Positions 20,101-28,100 of a DNA stretch of 64,000 nucleotides are shown in pieces. Below the pieces are notes generated by a model. The model ran no database searches and was not told the origin of the DNA. It saw only the letters and a program-made list of their open reading frames with translations. Numbering within the stretch: the first letter of the stretch is position 1; the number at the start of each line of letters is the position of its first letter. Made by a program: the position numbers and the translations under genes. This DNA is from a virus, in the IMG/VR virus record IMGVR_UViG_3300042562_000747, positions 19,318-83,317 of that record; one strand, written 5' to 3'.

Positions 20101-20328
20101 TAATTCACAGCACTTCTTAAGAAAATAATTTATTTCGTTAAGAAGCTCCGGTGACATTTCTAATTTTGCGTGTGCTAAGTCTCCCGCTAAATAAATAAGA
20201 GAGTCATCGACTCCCTTAGATTTAATATCATTAAATAATCTGTCAAATACCTCTCTATATTCCTGGTGTCTTTTTAGATTTCTAATGTGAATGTCTGCAA
20301 TGTGATAAATCCTTTTTAATTTATTCAT
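17182..20328 (-). CDS. Mre11(SbcD)-Rad50(SbcC) single-chain fusion, gp47-gp46-like
   Basis: A 1048-residue polypeptide joining two proteins that are normally separate (T4 gp47 and gp46; SbcD and SbcC). Residues 1-300 are the Mre11 nuclease: D12/H14, GD50, GNHD (84-87), H155 and GDIH (188-191). Residues about 370-1048 are Rad50: Walker A PNASGKSS (403-410), a coiled coil broken by a short zinc hook C723-x2-C726, an ABC signature near 950 and Walker B FLVIDEGFG (985-993). It should resect DNA ends for recombination-dependent replication. No stop or frameshift lies at the junction, so the fusion is real in this sequence. 21 nt separate it from the primase. Confidence 0.9.
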   Translation of the reverse strand: MNKLKRIYHIADIHIRNLKRHQEYREVFDRLFNDIKSKGVDDSLIYLAGDLAHAKLEMSPELLNEINYFLKKCCELCPTILIAGNHDCNLNNAGRLDVLTPIVEALDLPNLTYLRNTQSYTYGGVRFDTFSIFDDKENWIFKPLTSDTKNIALFHGPVLDATTDVGYTISSRHFTSEMFDGYDLALLGDIHRRQTMISPEGCKVVYPGSLIQQNHGEALDKHGYAIWNVDDLSVEYVDVQNDYGYYTLHVENGVVPDVTDMPMKPRLRVFVSKTDAADIKRVTTEIKKKYKVDEFTITRTDTLARLRTGTKDGKLNVGNVNDPQYQAGLIKDYLGRNYMLDNETLGKIEDLNNKLNKRLNDDDLVKNIAWKPIRFEFDNMFSYGEDNIVNFENMKGLMGVFAPNASGKSSLFDALSFCIFDKSSRAFKAANILNNRKTSFSCKLEFDINDERFFIERTAKTTKKGDAVKCDVNFWKIEGGEIVNLNGDERRGTDKVIESYLGKYEDFVLTALSLQGNNSLFIDKSQSERKDLLAQFMGINVFDKLYDLASEDIKEVQVLLRNFKRTDFTSELAIAENKLETLKDEYEEFEIEKEGYEDRQDDLNEEITNLSAQLVPIDGNLDITELESKQSTLQSQITGSDATIQTKSLSIGKIMDVMAELTIAIDSKKQFNGIDIDVVYSNYQQQQKDLIEATKIYDIAKVHLSSAEETIKHLDNHEYDPNCKFCCDNTFVKDAMRVKELLPQLKEALKQATIDATGIQQTLDSWEGIDEQYSQFEDYKSKLEKGKALHKTTYLELSGLITQKELYEAQLTAVELDIERYHANETTIQNNDSLEEQIDIKKQELAGVSKDLREIAARLLDMNGQIVQTQSYITSVTDKMTEAKDLEEKFQIYEYYLDAVKRDGVSYELIAKALPVIEGEVNNILQQIVEFGIVFDMSGKNVNARIVYEDQHWPLEMCSGMEKFVSGLAIRVALINVCNLPRPNFLVIDEGFGTLDSDNLQSIFMMFDYLKTQFDFINIISHLDAMRDIVDTLVEIKKVDGFSQIQYK

Positions 20329-20349
20329 TTATATTTTATTTGATAAATT

Positions 20350-21351
20350 CTATTTTAATATACTACTACTGAAATTAGATAGTTTTTCTCTTAATACTGT
20401 TTCCCAACTTAAAGTTACGGAATTTTTCTGATATTTCAAAATATTTTGGAAGGTATTTTCACCGGCATCTTTACTATCTAACTTAATGTTCCTCACCGAC
20501 TTTACATATGGTTTTATTTTATTATATAATACCATTGCATCCTCTTGTGCATCACTATCCAAACAAATGTAGATATCAGGATTGGTATTTTTAATAGCCC
20601 CCATTAATGTTTTTTGTACAAATTTACCTAATAACGGGATAGAATTTCTTTTTAAAGCAATTGCATCAAATACACCTTCACATAAAGTAATAGGTTGTTT
20701 CCAATCAATTTGATTAAAAAATACTATAACATCCTTAGATACAGGTGGATTTTTATATTTTTGTTTCTCTTCTGCAAAGATACTTCTTGCTATAAAATAA
20801 TTTAATTGATTTCTACTATCATATGAAGGAACGATAATTCTACCACCATATAATCCTGTTGGACAAAATCCTATGTTATATTTAATGATATGTTTTTTAG
20901 TAATACCTCTTTGTTTAAGATATGATATTGCATTTCTTTCTAATGGATTTGTAATACTATTTGATAATTCTAATGCAGATTTAAATTCAGATGGTAAAAA
21001 TAATTGTGATGTGTTTTCATCATCTTCTTCTGCAATTTCTGCTGTTATTTTATCTAACAATTCTTTTATAGAACCACCCCAATCATCTTTTAATTTTTTT
21101 CTAACTTCTTCACTCATTCCACATCTACCAATCAAATCACTTAAGTCAAAATCACTCATTCCAATTCTCTTACCTAAGTACATAAGATTACCACCTGCAT
21201 TACAAGTCCAACAATGAAACTTAAAAGTCTTATCATTTATTTGTAGTTTAGGTTTGTGGTGATGACAGAAAGGACAATGGTATGCATACTCATTTTTCTT
21301 TAGAGGTTTGCTTGGTCCTATGTATTTATCAAAAAGTTGTATTATCTCCAT
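20350..21351 (-). CDS. DnaG-type DNA primase
   Basis: A 333-residue primase. The N-terminal zinc ribbon has C26-x2-C29 and C47-x2-C50 (HCPFC, HCWTC). The TOPRIM catalytic residues are E225 (LCEGVFDA) and D265/D267 (ICLDSDAQ). It is shorter than bacterial DnaG because the helicase-interaction domain is missing, as in phage gp61-type primases. It should make RNA primers for lagging-strand synthesis. Its ATG lies 4 nt after the -7 element of a Bacteroidota-type promoter, so the message may be leaderless; no other in-frame Met occurs before the zinc ribbon. Confidence 0.9.
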   Translation of the reverse strand: MEIIQLFDKYIGPSKPLKKNEYAYHCPFCHHHKPKLQINDKTFKFHCWTCNAGGNLMYLGKRIGMSDFDLSDLIGRCGMSEEVRKKLKDDWGGSIKELLDKITAEIAEEDDENTSQLFLPSEFKSALELSNSITNPLERNAISYLKQRGITKKHIIKYNIGFCPTGLYGGRIIVPSYDSRNQLNYFIARSIFAEEKQKYKNPPVSKDVIVFFNQIDWKQPITLCEGVFDAIALKRNSIPLLGKFVQKTLMGAIKNTNPDIYICLDSDAQEDAMVLYNKIKPYVKSVRNIKLDSKDAGENTFQNILKYQKNSVTLSWETVLREKLSNFSSSILK

Positions 21352-21355
21352 ATAC

Positions 21356-21387
21356 CAAAGATATGGAAAATAGTCCGAATTACCAAA
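21356..21387 (-). promoter_or_regulatory. Bacteroidota-type promoter for the primase gene
   Basis: On the minus strand TTTG (21387-21384), 20-nt spacer, TATCTTTG (21363-21356): a full match to the Bacteroidota vegetative consensus TTTG-N19/20-TAnnTTTG. Four bases separate it from the primase ATG. The -33 element touches the stop region of the endonuclease gene. Confidence 0.75.
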
Positions 21388-21792
21388 TTATTCTGAGAAC
21401 CATTCTTCTGGTATCAGCTTATCGGCATACTTAAATCCATACTTGTCACACCAATCGGAGTAAGTTGTTTTGGATTTTTTGTTAATTTTGTTCTTTGAAT
21501 TGGTAAATACAAAACGAATATCTATGGTAGGATTTTGTTCTTTAACTAATAGATGTTTCTTTCTATCGGCTAATACAAACCTACCTTTCGTTTCTACCCT
21601 AATGTTATTGGGTAATTTAAAATCCGGACTATATGTGTGAGGTGAGGAAGGTATAATATAATTAACCTTTTCAGTTTCGTATTCTACTTTAATTCCTTTA
21701 CTCTCTATTTGTTGGGAAACGGTATCTTCTAATCCACTCTTATAACCATTCTTCTTTGCTACCCAACCCTTTTTTGTAACTTTTTTTGTCAT
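21388..21792 (-). CDS. Holliday-junction resolvase, T7 endonuclease I homologue
   Basis: A 134-residue protein colinear with T7 gp3: SGLED, SKGIK-x-EYE, HTYSPDF, VETKG, DRKKHLL and ADKLIP-EW all occur in order. The catalytic set E22, D57, E67, K69 corresponds to T7 E20, D55, E65, K67. It should cleave four-way junctions and branched DNA during packaging or recombination. T4 itself uses the unrelated endonuclease VII for this job. Lies in the DNA-metabolism block, 3 nt from the small gene upstream. Confidence 0.93.
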   Translation of the reverse strand: MTKKVTKKGWVAKKNGYKSGLEDTVSQQIESKGIKVEYETEKVNYIIPSSPHTYSPDFKLPNNIRVETKGRFVLADRKKHLLVKEQNPTIDIRFVFTNSKNKINKKSKTTYSDWCDKYGFKYADKLIPEEWFSE

Positions 21793-21794
21793 TA

Positions 21795-22007
21795 TTATTT
21801 TCTAGGTGTAACCGCTTCATAGTTTTTCTTAGGAGTATATGGTGCGGTTACATTACCATTTAAATTTTTTTTCTCTAAAGCCTTTTCACTTAAATCAAAT
21901 TCAGATATACCACCTAATTGTTGCTTTGGAGTAAATCCCGATGTTTTAGCATTACTATCAACTTTTGCTGCGATGCCACTTTTATTGTATGTGTCTATTA
22001 TTGCCAT
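21795..22007 (-). CDS. Small hypothetical protein (70 aa)
   Basis: Not recognised. Hydrophilic, Lys/Asn-rich, likely disordered in parts (KTSGFTPKQQ, YTPKKNYEAVTPRK). An ATATTTATA box is 14 nt upstream of its ATG and it follows the virion-protein genes, so it may be a small virion component rather than a DNA enzyme. Confidence 0.6.
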   Translation of the reverse strand: MAIIDTYNKSGIAAKVDSNAKTSGFTPKQQLGGISEFDLSEKALEKKNLNGNVTAPYTPKKNYEAVTPRK

Positions 22008-22021
22008 TGTGTTTTGTTTTA

Positions 22022-22030
22022 TATAAATAT
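22022..22030 (-). promoter_or_regulatory. ATATTTATA box (candidate late promoter), 70-aa gene
   Basis: Same coding-strand nonamer as at 16514, here 14 nt before the ATG at 22007. Confidence 0.4.
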
Positions 22031-22033
22031 ACG

Positions 22034-23137
22034 TTAAGTATCAAATCGAATCAAAAAGTTTACAGGAAGGTCTGGAGTTGATTTAATAGGGGTTGCTAAT
22101 TTAGCTACTGCTACCATATCCATATTATCATCATATAAACCAATAGTTGTAATGTAAGGTGCAATAAAAGAACCAGTAGGGTCCATTGATGAACTATATT
22201 CGTATGCATTAAAAGAAGGTAATTGATAATTATCACTATATGTAGTTTTTTTAATTCCTTCGAATGTAGTTGATATAGAACCTGTTATAACATTAGTTGC
22301 AATCGTAGCGGTTGGATTAGTTGATACATTAAATTCATCCTCGCCAACAATCAACAATACTTCGTTTTCATAAATAGTAGTAGTTGATTTGTATGAACCG
22401 CTAAACGTACTTAATGAATTGTATCTTACTCCACCTAATTGTGTTAATTTTGTTATAACAATTAAACCATGTGAATAAAATACATTACCAATAGTAGGTA
22501 CATCAAATGTTTTCTTTTTAAATACACCTAAAAAACTAATAGTACCCGCTTCTACATCTATTGTTAATAAATAAAAAGCAGCTTCATCATCTACAAATAA
22601 TGTATTAGTTTCAATATCTAACGATAATATTGTACTTTGAATTTCATTATTATTTGCATCGTAAAATATAAATTCACCCGTTTCAATATTGATTAATTTA
22701 AAATTATATGAACTATAATTTGATATTAAATTACCATGACCATCATCAAAAATAGTTTCATTTAATTCGTTATCATAAATGTTTATTGAAAATGGTTTTA
22801 TTTGTTCGCCATATTTTATTTGCGGTATTGCTATAACTCTTGCTCTATCTACTAATAATCTTTGTTTAGCATTATCTATTGTAGTTGTAGTTGGTTTTAT
22901 ATCACCATAAGATGTAAATGGATTATTAGGGTCTCTATAATACATTGTATATAGTTGATGATATAATCCCTTTTCATTTAATTCAGTAGATGTTAATAAA
23001 TCAGCACTTGCCGTATAATTTTCTCCACTCAAAGTTGTTACATAATCAATTGAAGTTGAATCACTGGTAACATCCCAATTTTTATAAGCCTTAAAAGGTC
23101 TTAAATTAATATCTGATTTAGGTATTTGTTTTAACAT
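22034..23137 (-). CDS. Virion structural protein with shared C-terminal module
   Basis: A 367-residue beta-rich protein, not assigned to a named family. Its last ~130 residues match the end of the neighbour at 23242-24456: both have EFN-x-S-x-NPT, then PY-x4-T-x-GLY-(D/N)D and AVAK-x4-PI before a final beta-strand. Shared modules of this kind are typical of tandem tail or neck decoration proteins. No signal peptide or catalytic residues. It is separated from the neighbour by a terminator and has its own ATATTTATA box. Confidence 0.65.
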   Translation of the reverse strand: MLKQIPKSDINLRPFKAYKNWDVTSDSTSIDYVTTLSGENYTASADLLTSTELNEKGLYHQLYTMYYRDPNNPFTSYGDIKPTTTTIDNAKQRLLVDRARVIAIPQIKYGEQIKPFSINIYDNELNETIFDDGHGNLISNYSSYNFKLINIETGEFIFYDANNNEIQSTILSLDIETNTLFVDDEAAFYLLTIDVEAGTISFLGVFKKKTFDVPTIGNVFYSHGLIVITKLTQLGGVRYNSLSTFSGSYKSTTTIYENEVLLIVGEDEFNVSTNPTATIATNVITGSISTTFEGIKKTTYSDNYQLPSFNAYEYSSSMDPTGSFIAPYITTIGLYDDNMDMVAVAKLATPIKSTPDLPVNFLIRFDT

Positions 23138-23143
23138 ATCTTA

Positions 23144-23152
23144 TATAAATAT
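23144..23152 (-). promoter_or_regulatory. ATATTTATA box (candidate late promoter), structural gene
   Basis: Coding-strand ATATTTATA, only 6 nt before the ATG at 23137 and just downstream of a terminator, where a new promoter is expected. Confidence 0.45.
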
Positions 23153-23161
23153 CTTATTAAA

Positions 23162-23190
23162 CAAAAACCCAACTTTTTAGGGTTGGGTTC
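23162..23190 (-). terminator. Rho-independent terminator after the structural gene at 23242
   Basis: On the minus strand an 8-bp perfect stem AACCCAAC/GTTGGGTT (plus-strand arms 23166-23173 and 23182-23189), 8-nt loop, then a U run. It lies in the 104-nt gap between two structural genes. Confidence 0.8.
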
Positions 23191-23241
23191 TTAATTATGT
23201 GTTTGGTTTTTGTCCTACGATACTCCCAAACAAATATTTTA

Positions 23242-24456
23242 TTAGAAATCTAACTTAACCTTTAATAGTAATTCTTTACTAAAAGATTTAGCGATTGGTT
23301 GAGATGTTTTAGCTACTGCTATTAATTCATTTGAATCATTATATAAACCAACCGTAGTAGGATATACATAAGGTTCTGCTTTGAAAGTAGGATTGGCCAT
23401 TGAACCCGTTGCATCTACAAATGTAGGGTTATTAGAAAAATTAAATTCTCTATTGTTAACTCTTACAAAGTAGTGTGCCGTTGATACGTTTTCAATTCTT
23501 CTTGCTTCAAAATTTGCACCACCACTAATTGCATTAAAAAACTTATGTGAATCATATGAATCCACTCCTGTTCCAGATGGAGTAATGGTTTGTGCACCCA
23601 ATGTAGCCGCCAATGCGGTTGGGTTGAATACTAAAATACCATAATCAGGATAGAATTTACCAAATCCTTGTTGATTAGATGCGGTGTATGTGTTTATAAC
23701 CGAATCAATATTTTGTCCTAAATTTAATGTACCACTTACAATGTTGTACTCATTTGTACCTGCATTAGTAGTATTGAATTTTTCATTACTATTATCTATG
23801 AAAGTAAATGAACCACTAGTTCCCTTTAAAGTAATCTGCCAGTTTCCAGCATCCATTCTTTCTCTATAATTAGAACGAGCTACATTAATTACATATATTT
23901 CATCAGTTGCGTAACCATCCGGTGTACTAGATGAATAAAAATAAAAACTAGTTTCCGCCGTATCAGTTAATAAAGCTCTATATTGAAAATAAGTTGCTTT
24001 AGTTGCAAATGTAGTATTTGGATTATTTGTGTATGTTGCAGAACCACTACCATATTTATGTCCGTATGCTACTGAAAATTCAATAGAACTTGTAGCTGCC
24101 GATGCATATACATTATGATAGTAATTAGCCGTTGCTGAACCACTCATACCCGCAATAGATGTAGAAGAACCGGTAAAAAAAGTATTTAAACTTCCACTAT
24201 CATCACTCCATAATCCAGTTGTTACGATTTCATTTTTAGCAGTTACAATATCAGTTGTATTGAATTTTTTGTATACTGAGTTTGTTGTTACTCCAGTTTC
24301 TGCTACTAATTGCTCACCTGTTGTAAGATAAGTATTAATAATAGTAGCCAATTGATTTGTATCAATAACCCCATTAGCTGATTGCTTTTGTTGGTTAAGA
24401 TATGTTGCTAAATCATTGGTTAATTGTGTTCCGGTATTTGTACCTAAAGTTGCCAT
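23242..24456 (-). CDS. Virion structural protein (404 aa)
   Basis: A 404-residue Ser/Thr/Asn-rich beta protein. The C-terminal part (EFNFSNNPT, TTVGLYNDSNELIAVAK-x3-PI) is homologous to the end of the gene at 22034, suggesting duplication of a virion component. The N-terminal half (TFFTGSSTS and TDTAETSFYFYS regions) has no recognised match. A terminator follows its stop by about 50 nt, closing the baseplate transcription unit. Confidence 0.65.
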   Translation of the reverse strand: MATLGTNTGTQLTNDLATYLNQQKQSANGVIDTNQLATIINTYLTTGEQLVAETGVTTNSVYKKFNTTDIVTAKNEIVTTGLWSDDSGSLNTFFTGSSTSIAGMSGSATANYYHNVYASAATSSIEFSVAYGHKYGSGSATYTNNPNTTFATKATYFQYRALLTDTAETSFYFYSSSTPDGYATDEIYVINVARSNYRERMDAGNWQITLKGTSGSFTFIDNSNEKFNTTNAGTNEYNIVSGTLNLGQNIDSVINTYTASNQQGFGKFYPDYGILVFNPTALAATLGAQTITPSGTGVDSYDSHKFFNAISGGANFEARRIENVSTAHYFVRVNNREFNFSNNPTFVDATGSMANPTFKAEPYVYPTTVGLYNDSNELIAVAKTSQPIAKSFSKELLLKVKLDF

Positions 24457-24473
24457 ATTCTTTTATTATATTT

Positions 24474-25097
24474 TTATGCTATTGTATAAGTAACTGTTAC
24501 AGGTATAGTTACACTACCACCAGTTTCGTTACCAAATATAGTCAATGTTGTTGTTAATGTTGAAGTCAATGAACTATTAGGAATAAATGTAAATGTTAAT
24601 CCTTTTACAACTTCTGCAGTTGCAGTTACACTATTACTGAAAGTATTTGTTGTTGTAGTTACATTTGTTAAACCTGCTCCTACAATACTACCCGCATTTT
24701 TATTACCTAAAACCGCCGTATACCCACCATTCATATTTCCTGCTGGAGATGTTGAAGGATTAATTGGATATTGTCCTCCGGTTGTTTTAGCTGCAATACC
24801 AGTAACATTTAAAGATACTTGTGGTATTCTTGTTGTGTTTTTTGGTAAAGTTACTAATTTATATTTCAACGCCTGAGTTTCATCAGGAGATGCTTCTAAT
24901 ACCGGTGTTTTCAAAATTGCATTATCATAATATGCAGAACCTTTTGGATGTGCTGCATCATATAATAGGTAATCAATTTCATCATCACCCAATGCAAATT
25001 GACTAATTGCTAAAGGTTGTCCAGCTGCTAATTTCTCTCTACCTTTTTTGGTAAGGATAGCATCTACTGTAATTGTTGTGTTATCTAAGTATGCCAT
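24474..25097 (-). CDS. Conserved virion structural protein (LTKKGRE...FALGDDEIDY type)
   Basis: A 207-residue protein whose first 50 residues carry AILTKKGREKLAAGQ and ISQFALGDDEIDYLLYD, a pattern I recall from structural proteins of many uncultured T4-like aquatic phages. The rest is Thr/Gly-rich beta structure. Position between the large LamG-bearing protein and the 404-aa protein supports a baseplate or tail role; the exact place in the virion is unknown. An ATATTTATA box is 20 nt upstream. Confidence 0.68.
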   Translation of the reverse strand: MAYLDNTTITVDAILTKKGREKLAAGQPLAISQFALGDDEIDYLLYDAAHPKGSAYYDNAILKTPVLEASPDETQALKYKLVTLPKNTTRIPQVSLNVTGIAAKTTGGQYPINPSTSPAGNMNGGYTAVLGNKNAGSIVGAGLTNVTTTTNTFSNSVTATAEVVKGLTFTFIPNSSLTSTLTTTLTIFGNETGGSVTIPVTVTYTIA

Positions 25098-25117
25098 AGT
25101 TTGTTTATTATTCTTTT

Positions 25118-25126
25118 ATAAATATA
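25118..25126 (-). promoter_or_regulatory. ATATTTATA box (candidate late promoter), structural gene
   Basis: Coding-strand ATATTTATA, 20 nt before the ATG at 25097, in a 55-nt intergenic gap. Confidence 0.42.
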
Positions 25127-25152
25127 TAAAATATTTTTTTGTTACATTATTT

Positions 25153-28100
25153 TTAATCTACTTCTAAGATTGGTTCGTTATTACTTCTACCTTGTGCCGT
25201 TACTCTTAATGTAGTTGGGTTAGTTACAAATGATTCAACCGCTTCTTTACCATCAATTGTAGTGTTTATTGTTTGCTTAGAACCTCTATAAAACAAATTC
25301 TGAGTTCCGGTATGTTTCTCTCCTTTATAAATATAATGAGATGGTAAATATCCACTAGCGGTTTGTATTGCAATAATATTTCCACCAATTGTTAATCCTA
25401 CACTTGTATTAAAATCTTGTACTATTAGTTCTTGTGAATATGATGAGGTTACAACATTAGCTTCACTACCACTTACACCATTTTGATTTAATTGTGTAAG
25501 AATAGTATTTTGTTTTGTTACTATAAATGCTCTTACACCCTTTGATTTAAATGTGCCATTTTCTTCATAATGATATTTACCATATCCATTATTAAAATAA
25601 GTATTATATCCATAATTAATATAGTTATCATCCATTCCGATAATTTGACCAGCGTTTATTAAATCAAGTTCAGTTGTTATTGTTGCTTCATTTCTTCTAT
25701 AATCAATCTCAGCTTCATATGTAATGTATTGACCGGTTGCTATATCTAATATAATATTATCAATATTTGCATCATATGTATCATACTCACCTTTAAAATT
25801 ATAAACATTTGATGCCGTTAAAAATACATCATATCCTAAATTTATACCACTAATATTTTCTAAAGAACCAGATAAACTTAAATCCGTATTTAACACATCA
25901 AACGTACTACTTACTTCTGTTATTGTAGTATCAGTAATTGTTCCTTCATGTTGTTCATTAATTGCCGTTGGTTTATTTCTTTTAACTTTACTTCTTTCTA
26001 AAAAGTGCGGTGCTATTAATAATCCTTCTGTTACCTTTGCTCTTGCCGGCAGCATTTCTTTAAGATTAACAAAGAATGATTTATCAAAGAATTTAATTAA
26101 TTTAATAAAATCATAAATGTTTCTATTAGATACTCTTTCAAAATAATATTCTCTAAGTGTATCTAATTTTTTATATGTGTTTTTATAATCATCTGAAGGG
26201 TCACCAATATAATCATCCAAACTTCCACCACCTAATGATTTTGCAATATCTAAATCTAAATCTTTATTAGGTGAGAAAAATATACCAACTCTATTTGAAT
26301 CCATTTTAGCGGTATCAAATGCTTTTTTAGTTGCTCTTTTAACAGGAGATAAATCAACACCAACACTTCCGGTTATTTTTTCACCTGCTAATGTGTATTG
26401 TGATTCAAATCTAATTTTATCATTTGATAATCTATTAGCACCTGTATTTGGTAGAGTAATTGTTACATCTTTATCAATGTATTTGTAGTTCCAATGTTGT
26501 GAAGAACTACTATTATATTGTGATGCGGTATCAAATCCACTTGCACTTACATCGTTCATATAAGTTGCAATAGGTGCTACGTTTTTAATTTTAGAAATTT
26601 CAGAACCAGATGGATATAAAGAGTGTGGATTTTCAAAATCTAATCTTAATAATAAATCTTCGGTAGAACTTTTCATTGTATTTCCTACAATAACCTCACT
26701 ACCTAATACATGTATATCAAATATAGAAGAACTTAATGCAGTTTTCCATATTCTAACTTCATCCATTTCTCCATTAAAATTACCAAATACAATTTGAGAA
26801 CCACTATTCCATGCCAATGTACCACTACCTGTTACACTACCTTGTTTTACTATTCTATCTTTTTCTGCATTTCCATAATAAGCCGTATATGCACCATTTT
26901 GATTATTTACTAATATAGAATGAAAATTACCATCAAAGAATGAATATGCAGATGATGATAAAATTGTTGTTCCATTCACTTTTAATTGTAAACTACCAAT
27001 TTGATTAGTTGTGTTTGCTCCACCACTTATAAATAATTTAAATCCACTGCCACTTACTAAATCTACCGATGATGAATATGTTGGTTTAACTCTAAATTCA
27101 ATTGCTTGCGGTGCTCCACTCCAACTAGACGTTAAATATGAACCGGTATTAAATACTAAGGTAGAACTTAATGTTTCATATGTAAAAGTAGAAGGTGCCG
27201 CATCATCTGCAACAGGTCCACCAAATTCCAGTATGGTTAACATTGATTGTGGAATACCATATGAACTCATCAATGCTTTTATACCACGTTTAGAACCTTT
27301 ATGTTTTAATAAATAAGGTAAATTATTTGCAATTCTTCTCCAAATAGTTTTTGTATATTGTTCAGGTGTAATTGTATATCCATCGGCATCATTTAATACA
27401 CTTTTACCATCTACAATACCAACACCGTCACCATTATAACCAAACAAATATCCCCATAAGTTTTTATTTGAATTTAAATTTTTAGCATTCCAACTAAATG
27501 ATTCTAAATAGTTATAAAGTAATTCATCATTAATACCATATGAATTAGTTTCGGTAATCATCCTTTGGTCTGTCATACCTTTAATATAACTCCAAAGAAT
27601 ATCAAAGTGGTTACCCACCATATCTAAGAACAATAAGTAATCTGAATTGTTTTCATCTTCACTTATAAATTGTGGAATATTATTTTTTAAAGCATTAAGG
27701 TTCATATTATCATAAACCGATGCAGAATCCATAGTACCTAAATACCAATTAGTAAGTGTTGTATTTGGATTAGTAATATAAGTTGTACCATCATTACTAA
27801 ATGCAGTTTCTCCACTTTCTAAATTAAATCTACCACCAGGAAATGATTGATATGAAGCACTATCTGCAGTGAATACCAATGAACTACTTACTAAGTTATT
27901 TTCCCAACCATCAAACCCACTAACTAATGTAGATAATTTTTCAGAATATTTTGTTACATCCTGTATTACATTAATACTTTGTGTTTGTTCGTTATATAGT
28001 ACATCAGTTAAATAACCAATTCTATCCTCATAGTATTCTGCTAATTCTTTTTTATATTTAAAGTTTGCTAATCTTTCAACTGCACTACTATATTTTATAA

